Assembly: GCF_945859705.1 (NCBI RefSeq)
Contig: NC_079135.1
Location: forward strand, 35,513,679-35,577,678
Origin: Episyrphus balteatus
Taxonomy: Eukaryota; Arthropoda; Insecta; Diptera; Syrphidae
Reading direction: 5' to 3'
Length of the DNA stretch: 64,000 nt
In this document: one piece after another, positions 1 through 14,029 of the stretch
How the letters are laid out: every line of letters starts with the position of its first letter
How positions within the stretch are numbered: the first letter of the stretch is position 1
Notes under the pieces: model-generated
The model's database searches: none
What the model was told of the DNA's origin: nothing
Seen by the model: the letters and a program-made list of their open reading frames with translations, nothing else
Translations under genes and position numbers: made by a program

Positions 1-1562
1 ATCCTTCGCATACAATTCAATTGGAGTTGAAAAATTCACGTTTGGAGAAAATGACTTTTAAAAATGTTTAAATCGTCATAACTCCTTAACCAAGCGTCTA
101 AACACTATCAAACTTGCAAAATTCAAAATTCTCTAAAAACAAAACTACAAGTCCAAAACTTATAAAAAACACATTTTTGTGCTCTGTGAGTCGATATCCT
201 TCGCATACAATTCAATTGGAGTTGAAAAATTCACGTTTGGAGAAAATCACTTTTAAAAATGTTTAAATCGTCATATCTCCTTAACCAAGCGTCTAAACAC
301 TATCAAACTTGCAAAATTCAAAATTCTCTAAAAACAAAACTGCAAGTCCAAAACTTATAAAAAACACATTTTTGTGCTCTGTGAGTCGATATCCTTCGCA
401 TACAATTCAATTGGAGTTGAAAAATTCACGTTTGGAGAAAATCACTTTTAAAAATGTTTAAATCGTCATATCTCGTTAACCAAGCGTCTAAACACTATGA
501 AACTTGCAAAATTCAAAATTCTCTAAAAACAAAACTACAAGTCCAAAAACTTATAAAAAAATACATTTTTGTGCTCTGTGAGTCGATATCCTTCGCATAC
601 AATTCAATTGGAGTTGAAAAATTCACGTTTGGAGAAAATCACTTTTAAAAATGTTTAAATCGTCATATCTCGTTAACCAAGCGTCTAAACACTATGAAAC
701 TTGCAAAATTCAAAATTCTCTAAAAACAAAACTACAAGTCCAAAACTTATAAAAAATACATTTTTGTGCTCTGTGAGTCGATATCCTTCGCATACAATTC
801 AATTGGAGTTGAAAAATTCACGTTTGGAGAAAATCACTTTTAAAAATGTTTAAATCGTCATAACTCCTTAACCAAGCGTCTAAACACTATCAAACTTGCA
901 AAATTCAAAATTCTCTAAAAACAAAACTACAAGTCCAAAACTTATAAAAAACACATTTTTGTGCTCTGTGAGTCGATATCCTTCGCATACAATTCAATTG
1001 GAGTTGAAAAATTCACGTTTGGAGAAAATCACTTTTAAAAATGTTTAAATCGTCATATCTCGTTAACCAAGCGTCTAAACACTATGAAACTTGCAAAATT
1101 CAAAATTCTCTAAAAACAAAACTACAAGTCCAAAACTTATAAAAAAATACATTTTTGTGCTCTGTGAGTCGATATCCTTCGCATACAATTCAATTGGAGT
1201 TGAAAAATTCACGTTTGGAGAAAATCACTTTTAAAAATGTTTAAATCGTCATATCTCGTTAACCAAGCGTCTAAACACTATGAAACTTGCAAAATTCAAA
1301 ATTCTCTAAAAACAAAACTACAAGTCCAAAACTTATAAAAAATACATTTTTGTGCTCTGTGAGTCGATATCCTTCGCATACAATTCAATTGGAGTTGAAA
1401 AATTCACGTTTGGAGAAAATCACTTTTAAAAATGTTTAAATCGTCATAACTCCTTAACCAAGCGTCTAAACACTATCAAACTTGCAAAATTCAAAATTCT
1501 CTAAAAACAAAACTACAAGTCCAAAACTTATAAAAAACACATTTTTGTGCTCTGTGAGTCGA
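1..1562 (+). repeat. Left satellite block, A-like monomers with TTATAAAAAA[C/T]ACAT
   Basis: Eight or so monomers left of the assembly gap. They carry ACCAAGCGTC, CACTATCAAAC or CACTATGAAAC, and CTTATAAAAAACAC or CTTATAAAAAATAC where nearly all copies to the right have CTTATAGAAAATAC. Two sub-variants interleave: TAACTCCTTAACC with CACTATC, and TATCTCGTTAACC with CACTATG. One copy near 541-562 has an extra A in CCAAAAACTT. The TATAAAAAA version reappears at the far right edge (59125-59137) and in a few copies near 23060-23270 and 25770. Confidence 0.9.
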
Positions 1563-1762
1563 NNNNNNNNNNNNNNNNNNNNNNNNNNNNNNNNNNNNNN
1601 NNNNNNNNNNNNNNNNNNNNNNNNNNNNNNNNNNNNNNNNNNNNNNNNNNNNNNNNNNNNNNNNNNNNNNNNNNNNNNNNNNNNNNNNNNNNNNNNNNNN
1701 NNNNNNNNNNNNNNNNNNNNNNNNNNNNNNNNNNNNNNNNNNNNNNNNNNNNNNNNNNNNNN
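1563..1762. other. Assembly gap of 200 N
   Basis: An unbroken run of exactly 200 N lies inside the satellite. A round number like this usually marks a scaffold join of unknown true size. The monomer subfamily changes across it, so the missing length may be large. Confidence 0.97.
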
Positions 1763-4700
1763 AAAATTCTCTAAAAACAAAACTACAAGTCCAAAACTTA
1801 TAGAAAATACATTTTTGTGCTCTGTGAGTCGATATCCTTCGCAAAAAATTCAATTGGAGTTGAAAAATTCACGTTTGGAGAAAATCACTTTTAAAAATGT
1901 TTAAATCGTCATATCTCGTTAACCGAGCGTCTAAACACATCAAAACTTTGCAAAATTCAAAATTCTCTAAAAACAAAACTACAAGTCCAAAACTTATAGA
2001 AAATACATTTTTGTGCTCTGTGAGTCGATATCCTTCGCATACAATACATTTTTGTGCTCTGTGAGTCGATATCCTTCGCATACAATTCAATTGGAGTTGA
2101 AAAATTCACGTTTGGAGAAAATCACTTTTAAAAATGTTTAAATCGTCATATCTCGTTAACCGAGCGTCTAAACACATCAAAACTTTGCAAAATTCAAAAT
2201 TCTCTCAAAACAAAACTACAAGTCTAAAACTTATAGAAAATACATTTTTGTGCTCTGTGAGTCGATATCCTTCGCATACAATTCAATTGGAGTTGAAAAA
2301 TTCACGTTTGGAGAAAATCACTTTTAAAAATGTTTAAATCGTCATATCTCGTTAACCGAGCGTCTAAACACATCAAAACTTGCAAAATTCAAAATTCTCT
2401 AAAAACAAAACTACAAGTCCAAAACTTATAGAAAATATATTTTTGTGCTCTGTGAGTCGATATCCTTCCCATACAATTCAATTGGAGTTGAAAAATTCAC
2501 GTTTGGAGAAAATCACTTTTAAAAATGTTTAAATCGTCACATCTCGTTAACCGAGCGTCTAAACACATCAAAACTTGCAAAATTCAAAATTCTCTAAAAA
2601 CAAAACTACAAGTCCAAAACTTATAGAAAATACTTTTTTGTGCTCTGTGAGTCGATATCCTTCGCAAAAAATTCAATTGGAGTTGAAAAATTCACGTTTA
2701 GAGAAAATCACTTTTAAAAATGTTTAAATCGTCATATCTCGTTAACCGAGCGTCTAAACACATCAAAACTTTGCAAAATTCAAGATTCTCTAAAAACAAA
2801 ACTACAAGTCCAAAACTTATAGAAAATACATTTTTGTGCTCTGTGAGTCGATATCCTTCGCAAAAAATTCAATTGGAGTTGAAAAATTCACGTTTGGAGA
2901 AAATCACTTTTAAAAATGTTTAAATCGTCATATCTCGTTAACCGAGCGTCTAAACACATCAAAACTTGCAAAATTCAAAATTCTCTAAAAACAAAACTAC
3001 AAGTCCAAAACTTATAGAAAATATACATTTTTGTGCTCTGTGAGTCGATATCCTTCGCAAAAAATTCAATTGGAGTTGAAAAATTCACGTTTGGAGAAAA
3101 TCACTTTTAAAAATGTTTAAATCGTCATATCTCGTTAACCGAGCGTCTAAACACATCAAAACTTTGCAAAATTCAAAATTCTCTAAAAACAAAACTACAA
3201 GTCCAAAACTTATAGAAAATACATTTTTGTGCTCTGTGAGTCGATATCCTTCGCATACAATTCAATTGGAGTTGAAAAATTCACGTTTAGAGAAAATCAC
3301 TTTTAAAAATGTTTAAATCGTCATATCTCGTTAACCGAGCGTCTAAACACATCAAAACTTTGCAAAATTCAAAATTCTCTAAAAACAAAACTACAAGTCC
3401 AAAACTTATAGAAAATACATTTTTGTGCTCTGTGAGTCGATATCCTTCGCATACAATTCAATTGGAGTTGAAAAATTCACGTTTGGAGAAAATCACTTTT
3501 AAAAATGTTTAAATCGTCATATCTCGTTAACCGAGCGTCTAAACACATCAAAACTTTGCAAAATTCAAAATTCTCTAAAAACAAAACTACAAGTCCAAAA
3601 CTTATAGAAAATACATTTTTGTGCTCTGTGAGTCGATATCCTTCGCATACAATTCAATTGGAGTTGAAAAATTCACGTTTGGAGAAAATCACTTTTAAAA
3701 ATGTTTAAATCGTCATATCTCGTTAACCGAGCGTCTAAACACATCAAAACTTTGCAAAATTCAAAATTCTCTAAAAACAAAACTACAAGTCCAAAACTTA
3801 TAGAAAATACATTTTTGTGCTCTGTGAGTCGATATCCTTCGCATACAATTCAATTGGAGTTGAAAAATTCACGTTTAGAGAAAATCACTTTTAAAAATGT
3901 TTAAATCGTCATATCTCGTTAACCGAGCGTCTAAACACATCAAAACTTTGCAAAATTCAAAATTCTCTAAAAACAAAACTACAAGTCCAAAACTTATAGA
4001 AAATACATTTTTGTGCTCTGTGAGTCGATATCCTTCGCATACAATTCAATTGGAGTTGAAAAATTCACGTTTAGAGAAAATCACTTTTAAAAATGTTTAA
4101 ATCGTCATATCTCGTTAACCGAGCGTCTAAACACATCAAAACTTTGCAAAATTCAAAATTCTCTAAAAACAAAACTACAAGTCCAAAACTTATAGAAAAT
4201 ACATTTTTGTGCTCTGTGAGTCGATATCCTTCGCATACAATTCAATTGGAGTTGAAAAATTCACGTTTGGAGAAAATCACTTTTAAAAATGTTTAAATCG
4301 TCATATCTCGTTAACCGAGCGTCTAAACACATCAAAACTTTGCAAAATTCAAAATTCTCTAAAAACAAAACTACAAGTCCAAAACTTATAGAAAATACAT
4401 TTTTGTGCTCTGTGAGTCGATATCCTTCGCATACAATTCAATTGGAGTTGAAAAATTCACGTTTAGAGAAAATCACTTTTAAAAATGTTTAAATCGTCAT
4501 ATCTCGTTAACCGAGCGTCTAAACACATCAAAACTTTGCAAAATTCAAAATTCTCTAAAAACAAAACTACAAGTCCAAAACTTATAGAAAATACATTTTT
4601 GTGCTCTGTGAGTCGATATCCTTCGCATACAATTCAATTGGAGTTGAAAAATTCACGTTTGGAGAAAATCACTTTTAAAAATGTTTAAATCGTCATATCT

Positions 4701-6437
4701 CGTTAACCGAGCGTCTAAACACATCAAAACTTTGCAAAATTCAAAATTCTCTAAAAACAAAACTACAGGTCCAAAACTTATAGAAAATACATTTTTGTGC
4801 TCTGTGAGTCGATATCCTTCGCATACAATTCAATTGGAGTTGAAAAATTCACGTTTAGAGAAAATCACTTTTAAAAATGTTTAAATCGTCATATCTCGTT
4901 AACCGAGCGTCTAAACACATCAAAACTTTGCAAAATTCAAAATTCTCTAAAAACAAAACTACAAGTCCAAAACTTATAGAAAATACATTTTTGTGCTCTG
5001 TGAGTCGATATCCTTCGCATACAATTCAATTGGAGTTGAAAAATTCACGTTTGGAGAAAATCACTTTTAAAAATGTTTAAATCGTCATATCTCGTTAACC
5101 GAGCGTCTAAACACATCAAAACTTTGCAAAATTCAAAATTCTCTAAAAACAAAACTACAAGTCCAAAACTTATAGAAAATACATTTTTGTGCTCTGTGAG
5201 TCGATATCCTTCGCATACAATTCAATTGGAGTTGAAAAATTCACGTTTGGAGAAAATCACTTTTAAAACTGTTTAAATCGTCATATCTCGTTAACCGAGC
5301 GTCTAAACACATCAAAACTTTGCAAAATTCAAAATTCTCTAAAAACAAAACTACAAGTCCAAAACTTATAGAAAATACATTTTTGTGCTCTTTGAGTCGA
5401 TATCCTTCGCATACAATTCAATTGGAGTTGAAAAATTCACGTTTGGAGAAAATCACTTTTAAAAATGTTTAAATCGTCATATCTCGTTAACCGAGCGTCT
5501 AAACACATCAAAACTTTGCAAAATTCAAAATTCTCTAAAAACAAAACTACAAGTCCAAAACTTATAGAAAATACATTTTTGTGCTCTGTGAGTCGATATC
5601 CTTCGCATACAATTCAATTGGAGTTGAAAAATTCACGTTTAGAGAAAATCACTTTTAAAAATGTTTAAATCGTCATATCTCGTTAACCGAGCGTCTAAAC
5701 ACATCAAAACTTTGCAAAATTCAAAATTCTCTAAAAACAAAACTACAAGTCCAAAACTTATAGAAAATACATTTTTGTGCTCTGTGAGTCGATATCCTTC
5801 GCATACAATTCAATTGGAGTTGAAAAATTCACGTTTGGAGAAAATCACTTTTAAAAATGTTTAAATCGTCATATATCGTTAACCGAGCGTCTAAACACAT
5901 CAAAACTTTGCAAAATTCAAAATTCTCTAAAAACAAAACTACAAGTCCAAAACTTATAGAAAATACATTTTTGTGCTCTGTGAGTCGATATCCTTCGCAA
6001 AAAATTCAATTGGAGTTGAAAAATTCACGTTTGGAGAAAATCACTTTTAAAAATGTTTAAATCGTCATATCTCGTTAACCGAGCGTCTAAACACATCAAA
6101 ACTTTGCAAAATTCAAAATTCTCTAAAAACAAAACTACAAGTCCAAAACTTATAGAAAATACATTTTTGTGCTCTGTGAGTCGATATCCTTCGCATACAA
6201 TTCAATTGGAGTTGAAAAATTCACGTTTAGAGAAAATCACTTTTAAAAATGTTTAAATCGTCATATCTCGTTAACCGAGCGTCTAAACACATCAAAACTT
6301 TGCAAAATTCTCTAAAAACAAAACTACAAGTCCAAAACTTATAGAAAATACATTTTTGTGCTCTGTGAGTCGATATCCTTCGCAAAAAATTCAATTGGAG
6401 TTGAAAAATTCACGTTTGGAGAAAATCACTTTTAAAA
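1763..6437 (+). repeat. Class B monomer block, long run of 196-bp units
   Basis: Copies here have CTCGTTAACCGAG and ACACATCAAAACTTTGC. From 3113 to about 6256 the units are almost all 196 bp, with start points at 3113, 3309, 3505, 3701 and so on. The main variation is CACGTTTGGAG against CACGTTTAGAG and GCATACAATT against GCAAAAAATT. One short internal duplication at 2030-2060 repeats ATACATTTTTGTGCTCTGTG after GCATACA. This is the most homogeneous stretch of the array and looks recently amplified. Confidence 0.9.
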
Positions 6438-9400
6438 ATGTTTAAATCGTCATATCTCGTTAACCGAGCGTCTAAACACATCAAAACTTTGCAAAATTCA
6501 AAATTCTCTAAAAACAAAACTACAAGTCCAAAACTTATAGAAAATACATTTTTGTGCTCTGTGAGTCGATATCCTTCGCATACAATTCAATTGGAGTTGA
6601 AAAATTCACGTTTGGAGAAAATCACTTTTAAAAATGTTTCGTCATCTCTCGTTAACCGAGCGTCAAAACACATCAAAACTTGCAAAATTCAAAATTCTCT
6701 AAAAACAAAACTACAAGTCCAAAACTTATAGAAAATACATTTTTGTGCTCTGTGAGTCGATATCCTTCGCATACAATTCAATTGGAGTTGAAAAATTCAC
6801 GTTTGGAGAAAATAACTTTTAAAAATGTTTAAATCGTCATATCTCGTTAACCGAGCGTCTAAACACATCAAAACTTACAAAATTCAAAATTCTCTAAAAA
6901 CAAAACTACAGGTCCAAAACTTATAGAAAATACATTTTTGTGCTCTGTGAGTCGATATCCTTCGCATACAATTCAATTGGAGTTGAAAAATTCGCGTTTG
7001 GAGAAAATCACTTTTAAAAATGTTTAAATCGTCATATCTCGTTAACCGAGCGTCTAAACACATCAAAACTTTGCAAAATTCAAAATTCTCTAAAAACAAA
7101 ACTACAAGTCCAAAACTTATAGAAAATACATTTTTGTGCTCTGTGAGTCGATATCCTTCGCAAAAAATTCAATTGGAGTTGAAAAATTCACGTTTGGAGA
7201 AAATCACTTTTAAAAATGTTTAAATCGTCATATCTCGTTAACCGAGCGTCTAAACACATCAAAACTTTGCAAAATTCAAAATTCTCTAAAAACAAAACTA
7301 CAAGTCCAAAACTTATAGAAAATACATTTTTGTGCTCTGTGAGTCGATATCCTTCGCATACAATTCAATTGGAGTTGAAAAATTCACGTTTGGAGAAAAT
7401 CACTTTTAAAAATGTTTAAATCGTCATATCTCGTTAACCGAGCGTCTAAACACATCAAAACTTTGCAAAATTCAAAATTCTCTAAAAACAAAACTTATAG
7501 AAAATACATTTTTGTGCTCTGTGAGTCGATATCCTTCGCATACAATTCAATTGGAGTTGAAAAATTCACGTTTAGAGAAAATCACTTTTAAAAATGTTTA
7601 AATCGTCATATCTCGTTAACCGAGCGTCTAAACACATAAAAACTTTGCAAAATTCAAAATTCTCTAAAAACAAAACTACAAGTCCAAAACTTATAGAAAA
7701 TACATTTTTGTGCTCTGTGAGTCGATATCCTTCGCAAAAAATTCAATTGGAGTTGAAAAATTCACGTTTGGAGAAAATCACTTTTAAAAATGTTTAAATC
7801 GTCATATCTCGTTAACCGAGCGTCTAAACACATCAAAACTTTGCAAAATTCAAAATTCTCTAAAAACAAAACTACAAGTCCAAAACTTATAGAAAATACA
7901 TTTTTGTGCTCTGTGAGTCGATATCCTTCGCATACAATTCAATTGGAGTTGAAAAATTCACGTTTAGAGAAAATCACTTTTAAAAATGTTTAAATCGTCA
8001 TATCTCGTTAACCGAGCGTCTAAACACATCAAAACTTTGCAAAATTCAAAATTCTCTAAAAACAAAACTACAAGTCCAAAACTTATAGAAAATACATTTT
8101 TGTGCTCTGTGAGTCGATATCCTTCGCATACAATTCAATTGGAGTTGAAAAATTCACGTTTGGAGAAAATCACTTTTAAAAATGTTTCGTCATCTCTCGT
8201 TAACCGAGCGTCAAAACACATCAAAACTTGCAAAATTCAAAATTCTCTAAAAACAAAACTACAAGTCCAAAACTTATAGAAAATACATTTTTGTGCTCTG
8301 TGAGTCGATATCCTTCGCATACAATTCAATTGGAGTTGAAAAATTCACGTTTGGAGAAAATAACTTTTAAAAATGTTTAAATCGTCATATCTCGTTAACC
8401 GAGCGTCTAAACACATCAAAACTTACAAAATTCAAAATTCTCTAAAAACAAAACTACAGGTCCAAAACTTATAGAAAATACATTTTTGTGCTTGTGAGTC
8501 GATATCCTTCGCATACAATTCAATTGGAGTTGAAAAATTCGCGTTTGGAGAAAATCACTTTTAAAAATGTTTAAATCGTCATATCTCGTTAACCGAGCGT
8601 CTAAACACATCAAAACTTTGCAAAATTCAAAATTCTCTAAAAACAAAACTACAAGTCCAAAACTTATAGAAAATACATTTTTGTGCTCTGTGAGTCGATA
8701 TCCTTCGCAAAAAATTCAATTGGAGTTGAAAAATTCACGTTTGGAGAAAATCACTTTTAAAAATGTTTAAATCGTCATATCTCGTTAACCGAGCGTCTAA
8801 ACACATCAAAACTTTGCAAAATTCAAAATTCTCTAAAAACAAAACTAAAAGTCCAAAACTTATAGAAAATACATTTTTGTGCTCTGTGAGTCGATATCCT
8901 TCGCATACAATTCAATTGGAGTTGAAAAATTCACGTTTAGAGAAAATCACTTTTTAAAATGTTTAAATCGTCATATCTCGTTAACCGAGCGTCTAAACAC
9001 ATCAAAACTTTGCAAAATTCAAAATTCTCTAAAAACAAAACTTATAGAAAATACATTTTTGTGCTCTGTGAGTCGATATCCTTCGCATACAATTCAATTG
9101 GAGTTGAAAAATTCACGTTTAGAGAAAATCACTTTTAAAAATGTTTAAATCGTCATATCTCGTTAACCGAGCGTCTAAACACATCAAAACTTTGCAAAAT
9201 TCAAAATTCTCTAAAAACAAAACTACAAGTCCAAAACTTATAGAAAATACATTTTTGTGCTCTGTGAGTCGATATCCTTCGCAAAAAATTCAATTGGAGT
9301 TGAAAAATTCACGTTTGGAGAAAATCACTTTTAAAAATGTTTAAATCGTCATATCTCGTTAACCGAGCGTCTAAACACATCAAAACTTTGCAAAATTCAA

Positions 9401-9532
9401 AATTCTCTAAAAACAAAACTACAAGTCCAAAACTTATAGAAAATACATTTTTGTGCTCTGTGAGTCCATATCCTTCGCATACAATTCAATTGGAGTTGAA
9501 AAATTCACGTTTAGAGAAAATCACTTTTAAAA
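6438..9532 (+). repeat. Higher-order repeat, two ~1547-bp (8-monomer) copies
   Basis: Copies are about 6438-7985 and 7986-9532. Shared rare markers are displaced by 1547-1548 bp: the 3-base-shorter ATGTTTCGTCATCTCTCG at 6634 and 8182, a CTTACAAAATTC unit, TTCGCGTTTGG near 6992 and 8539, and an ~11-base deletion giving AAAACAAAACTTATAG near 7488 and 9035. The second copy differs by a 1-bp shortening (GCTTGTGAG) near 8490 and TTTTTAAAATG near 8951. Confidence 0.88.
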
Positions 9533-11486
9533 ATGTTTAAATCGTCATATCTCGTTAACCGAGCGTCTAAACACATCAAAACTTTGCAAAATTCAAAATT
9601 CTCTAAAAACAAAACTACAAGTCCAAAACTTATAGAAAATACATTTTTGTGCTCTGTGAGTCGATATCCTTCGCATACAATTCAATTGGAGTTGAAAAAT
9701 TCACGTTTGGAGAAAATAACTTTTAAAAATGTTTAAATCGTCATATCTCGTTAACCGAGCGTCTAAACACATCAAAACTTACAAAATTCAAAATTCTCTA
9801 AAAACAAAACTACAGGTCCAAAACTTATAGAAAATACATTTTTGTGCTCTGTGAGTCGATATCCTTCGCATACAATTCAATTGGAGTTGAAAAATTCACG
9901 TTTGGAGAAAATCACTTTTAAAAATGTTTAAATCGTCATATCTCGTTAACCGAGCGTCTAAACACATCAAAACTTGCAAAATTCAAAATTCTCTAAAAAC
10001 AAAACTACAGGTCCAAAACTTATAGAAAATACATTTTTGTGCTCTGTGAGTCGATATCCTTCGCATACAATTCAATTGGAGTTGAAAAATTCGCGTTTGG
10101 AGAAAATCACTTTTAAAAATGTTTAAATCGTCATATCTCGTTAACCGAGCGTCTAAACACATCAAAACTTTGCAAAATTCAAAATTCTCTAAAAACAAAA
10201 CTACAAGTCCAAAACTTATAGAAAATACATTTTTGTGCTCTGTGAGTTGATATCCTTCGCATACAATTCAATTGGAGTTGAAAAATTCACGTTTGGAGAA
10301 AATCACTTTTAAAAATGTTTAAATCGTCATATCTCGTTAACCGAGCGTCTAAACACATCAAAACTTTGCAAAATTCAAAATTCTCTAAAAACAAAACTAC
10401 AAGTCCAAAACTCATAGAAAATACATTTTTGTGCTCTGTGAGTCGATATCCTTCGCATACAATTCAATTGGAGTTGAAAAATTCACGTTTGGAGAAAATA
10501 ACTTTTAAAAATGTTTAAATCGTCATATCTCGTTAACCGAGCGTCTAAACACATCAAAACTTACAAAATTCAAAATTCTCTAAAAACAAAACTACAGGTC
10601 CAAAACTTATAGAAAATACATTTTTGTGCTCTGTGAGTCGATATCCTTCGCATACAATTCAATTGGAGTTGAAAAATTCACGTTTGGAGAAAATCACTTT
10701 TAAAAATGTTTAAATCGTCATATCTCGTTAACCGAGCGTCTAAACACATCAAAACTTGCAAAATTCAAAATTCTCTAAAAACAAAACTACAGGTCCAAAA
10801 CTTATAGAAAATACATTTTTGTGCTCTGTGAGTCGATATCCTTCGCATACAATTCAATTGGAGTTGAAAAATTCGCGTTTGGAGAAAATCACTTTTAAAA
10901 ATGTTTAAATCGTCATATCTCGTTAACCGAGCGTCTAAACACATCAAAACTTTGCAAAATTCAAAATTCTCTAAAAACAAAACTACAAGTCCAAAACTCA
11001 TAGAAAATACATTTTTGTGCTCTGTGAGTCGATATTCTTCGCATACAATTCAATTGGAGTTGAAAAATTCACGTTTAGAGAAAATCACTTTTAAAAATGT
11101 TTAAATCGTCATATCTCGTTAACCGAGCGTCTAAACACATCAAAACTTGCAAAATTCAAAATTCTCTAAAAACAAAACTACAAGTCCAAAACTTATAGAA
11201 AATACATTTTTGTGCTCTGTGAGTCGATATCCTTCGCATACAATTCAATTGGAGTTGAAAAATTCACGTTTGGAGAAAATAACTTTTAAAAATGTTTAAA
11301 TCGTCATATCTCGTTAACCGAGCGTCTAAACACATCAAAACTTGCAAAATTCAAAATTCTCTAAAAACAAAACTACAGGTCCAAAACTTATAGAAAATAC
11401 ATTTTTGTGCTCTGTGAGTCGATATCCTTCGCATACAATTCAATTGGAGTTGAAAAATTCGCGTTTGGAGAAAATCACTTTTAAAA
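9533..11486 (+). repeat. Higher-order repeat, 586-bp trimer in three copies
   Basis: Trimers lie at about 9533-10118, 10315-10900 and 10901-11486, with one extra 196-bp monomer (10119-10314) between the first two. Each contains a 196-bp TTTGC unit followed by two 195-bp units, the last with ACAGGTCC and TTCGCGTTTGG (near 10092, 10873 and 11459). The same marker monomer occurs in the 1547-bp repeat to the left, so the trimer probably came from it. Confidence 0.82.
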
Positions 11487-14029
11487 ATGTTTAAATCGTC
11501 ATATCTCGTTAACCGAGCGTCTAAACACATCAAAACTTTGCAAAATTCAAAATTCTCTAAAAACAAAACTACAAGTCCAAAACTTATAGAAAATACATTT
11601 TTGTGCTCTGTGAGTCGATATCCTTCGCATACAATTCAATTGGAGTTGAAAAATTCACGTTTGGAGAAAATCACTTTTAAAAATGTTTAAATCGTCATAT
11701 CTCGTTAACCGAGCGTCTAAACACATCAAAACTTGCAAAATTCAAAATTCTCTAAAAACAAAACTACAAGTCCAAAACTTATAGAAAATACATTTTTGTG
11801 CTCTGTGAGTCGATATCCTTCGCATACAATTCAATTGGAGTTGAAAAATTCACGTTTGGAGAAAATCACTTTTAAAAATGTTTAAATCTTCATATCTCGT
11901 TAACCGAGCGTCTAAACACATCAAAACATTGCAAAATTCAAAATTCTCTAAAAACAAAACTACAAGTCCAAAACTTTTAGAAAATACATTTTTGTGCTCT
12001 GTGAGTCGATATCCTTCGCATACAATTCAATTGGAGTTGAAAAATTCACGTTTGGAGAAAATCACTTTTAAAAATGTTTAAATCGTCATATCTCGTTAAC
12101 CGAGCGTCTAAACACATCAAAACTTGCAAAATTCAAAATTCTCTAAAAACAAAACTACAAGTCCAAAACTTATAGAAAATACATTTTTGTGCTCTGTGAG
12201 TCGATATCCTTCGCATACAATTCAATTGGAGTTGAAAAATTCACGTTTGGAGAAAATCACTTTTAAAAATGTTTAAATCGTCATATCTCGTTAACCGAGC
12301 GTCTAAACACATCAAAACTTTGCAAAATTCAAAATTCTCTAAAAACAAAACTACAAGTCCAAAACTTATAGAAAATACATTTTTGTGCTCTGTGAGTCGA
12401 TATCCTTCGCATACAATTCAATTGGAGTTGAAAAATTCACGTTTGGAGAAAATCACTTTTAAAAATGTATAAATCGTCATATCTCGTTAACCGAGCGTCT
12501 AAACACATCAAAACTTTGCAAAATTCAAAATTCTCTAAAAACAAAACTACAAGTCCAAAACTTATAGAAAATACATTTTTGTGCTCTGTGAGTCGATATC
12601 CTTCGCATACAATCCAATTGGAGTTGAAAAATTCACGTTTGGAGAAAATCACTTTTAAAAATGTTTAAATCGTCATATCTCGTTAACCGAGCGTCTAAAC
12701 ACATCAAAACTTGCAAAATTCAAAATTCTCTAAAAACAAAACTACAAGTCCAAAACTTATAGAAAATACATTTTTGTGCTCTGTGAGTCGATATCCTTCG
12801 CATACAATTCAATTGGAGTTGAAAAATTCACGTTTGGAGAAAATCACTTTTAAAAATGTTTAAATCGTCATATCTCGTTAACCGAGCGTCTAAACACATC
12901 AAAACTTGCAAAATTCAAAATTCTCTAAAAACAAAACTACAAGTCCAAAACTTATAGAAAATACATTTTTGTGCTCTGTGAGTCGATATCCTTCGCATAC
13001 AATTCAATTGGAGTTGAAAAATTCACGTTTGGAGAAAATCACTTTTAAAAATGTTTAAATCGTCATATCTCGTTAACCGAGCGTCTAAACACATCAAAAC
13101 TTTGCAAAATTCAAAATTCTCTAAAAACAAAACTACAAGTCCAAAACTTATAGAAAATACATTTTTGTGCTCTGTGAGTCGATATCCTTCGCATACAATT
13201 CAATTGGAGTTGAAAAATTCACGTTTGGAGAAAATCACTTTTAAAAATGTTTAAATCGTCATATCTCGTTAACCGAGCGTCTAAACACATCAAAACTTGC
13301 AAAATTCAAAATTCTCTAAAAACAAAACTACAAGTCCAAAACTTATAGAAAATACATTTTTGTGCTCTGTGAGTCGATATCCTTCGCATACAATTCAATT
13401 GGAGTTGAAAAATTCACGTTTAGAGAAAATCACTTTTAAAAATGTTTAAATCGTCATATCTCGTTAACCGAGCGTCTAAACACATCAAAACTTTGCAAAA
13501 TTCAAAATTCTCTAAAAACAAAACTACAAGTCCAAAACTTATAGAAAATACATTTTTGTGCTCTGTGAGTCGATATCCTTCGCATACAATTCAATTAGAG
13601 TTGAAAAATTCACGTTTGGAGAAAATCACTTTTAAAAATGTTTAAATCGTCATATCTCGTTAACCGAGCGTCTAAACACATCAAAACTTTGCAAAATTCA
13701 AAATTCTCTAAAAACAAAACTACAAGTCCAAAACTTATAGAAAATACATTTTTGTGCTCTGTGAGTCGATATCCTTCGCATACAATTCAATTGGAGTTGA
13801 AAAATTCACGTTTGGAGAAAATCACTTTTAAAAATGTTTAAATCGTCATATCTCGTTAACCGAGCGTCTAAACACATCAAAACTTGCAAAATTCAAAATT
13901 CTCTAAAAACAAAACTACAAGTCCAAAACTTATAGAAAATACATTTTTGTGCTCTGTGAGTCGATATCCTTCGCATACAATTCAATTGGAGTTGAAAAAT
14001 TCACGTTTGGAGAAAATCACTTTTAAAAA
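11487..14029 (+). repeat. Class B monomers of mixed 195/196-bp length
   Basis: About 13 class B copies with no strong higher-order period that I could follow. TTTGC (196 bp) units begin near 11487, 11878, 12269, 12465, 13051, 13442 and 13638; the others are 195 bp. Private changes include ATGTATAAATCG at 12465 and AATCCAATTGG near 12612. Confidence 0.85.

Noticed and set aside
3309..3504. CENP-B box in the monomer
   Set aside because: I looked for the TTCG..A..CGGG core; TCCTTCGCATAC only matches TTCG and lacks the essential CGGG part.
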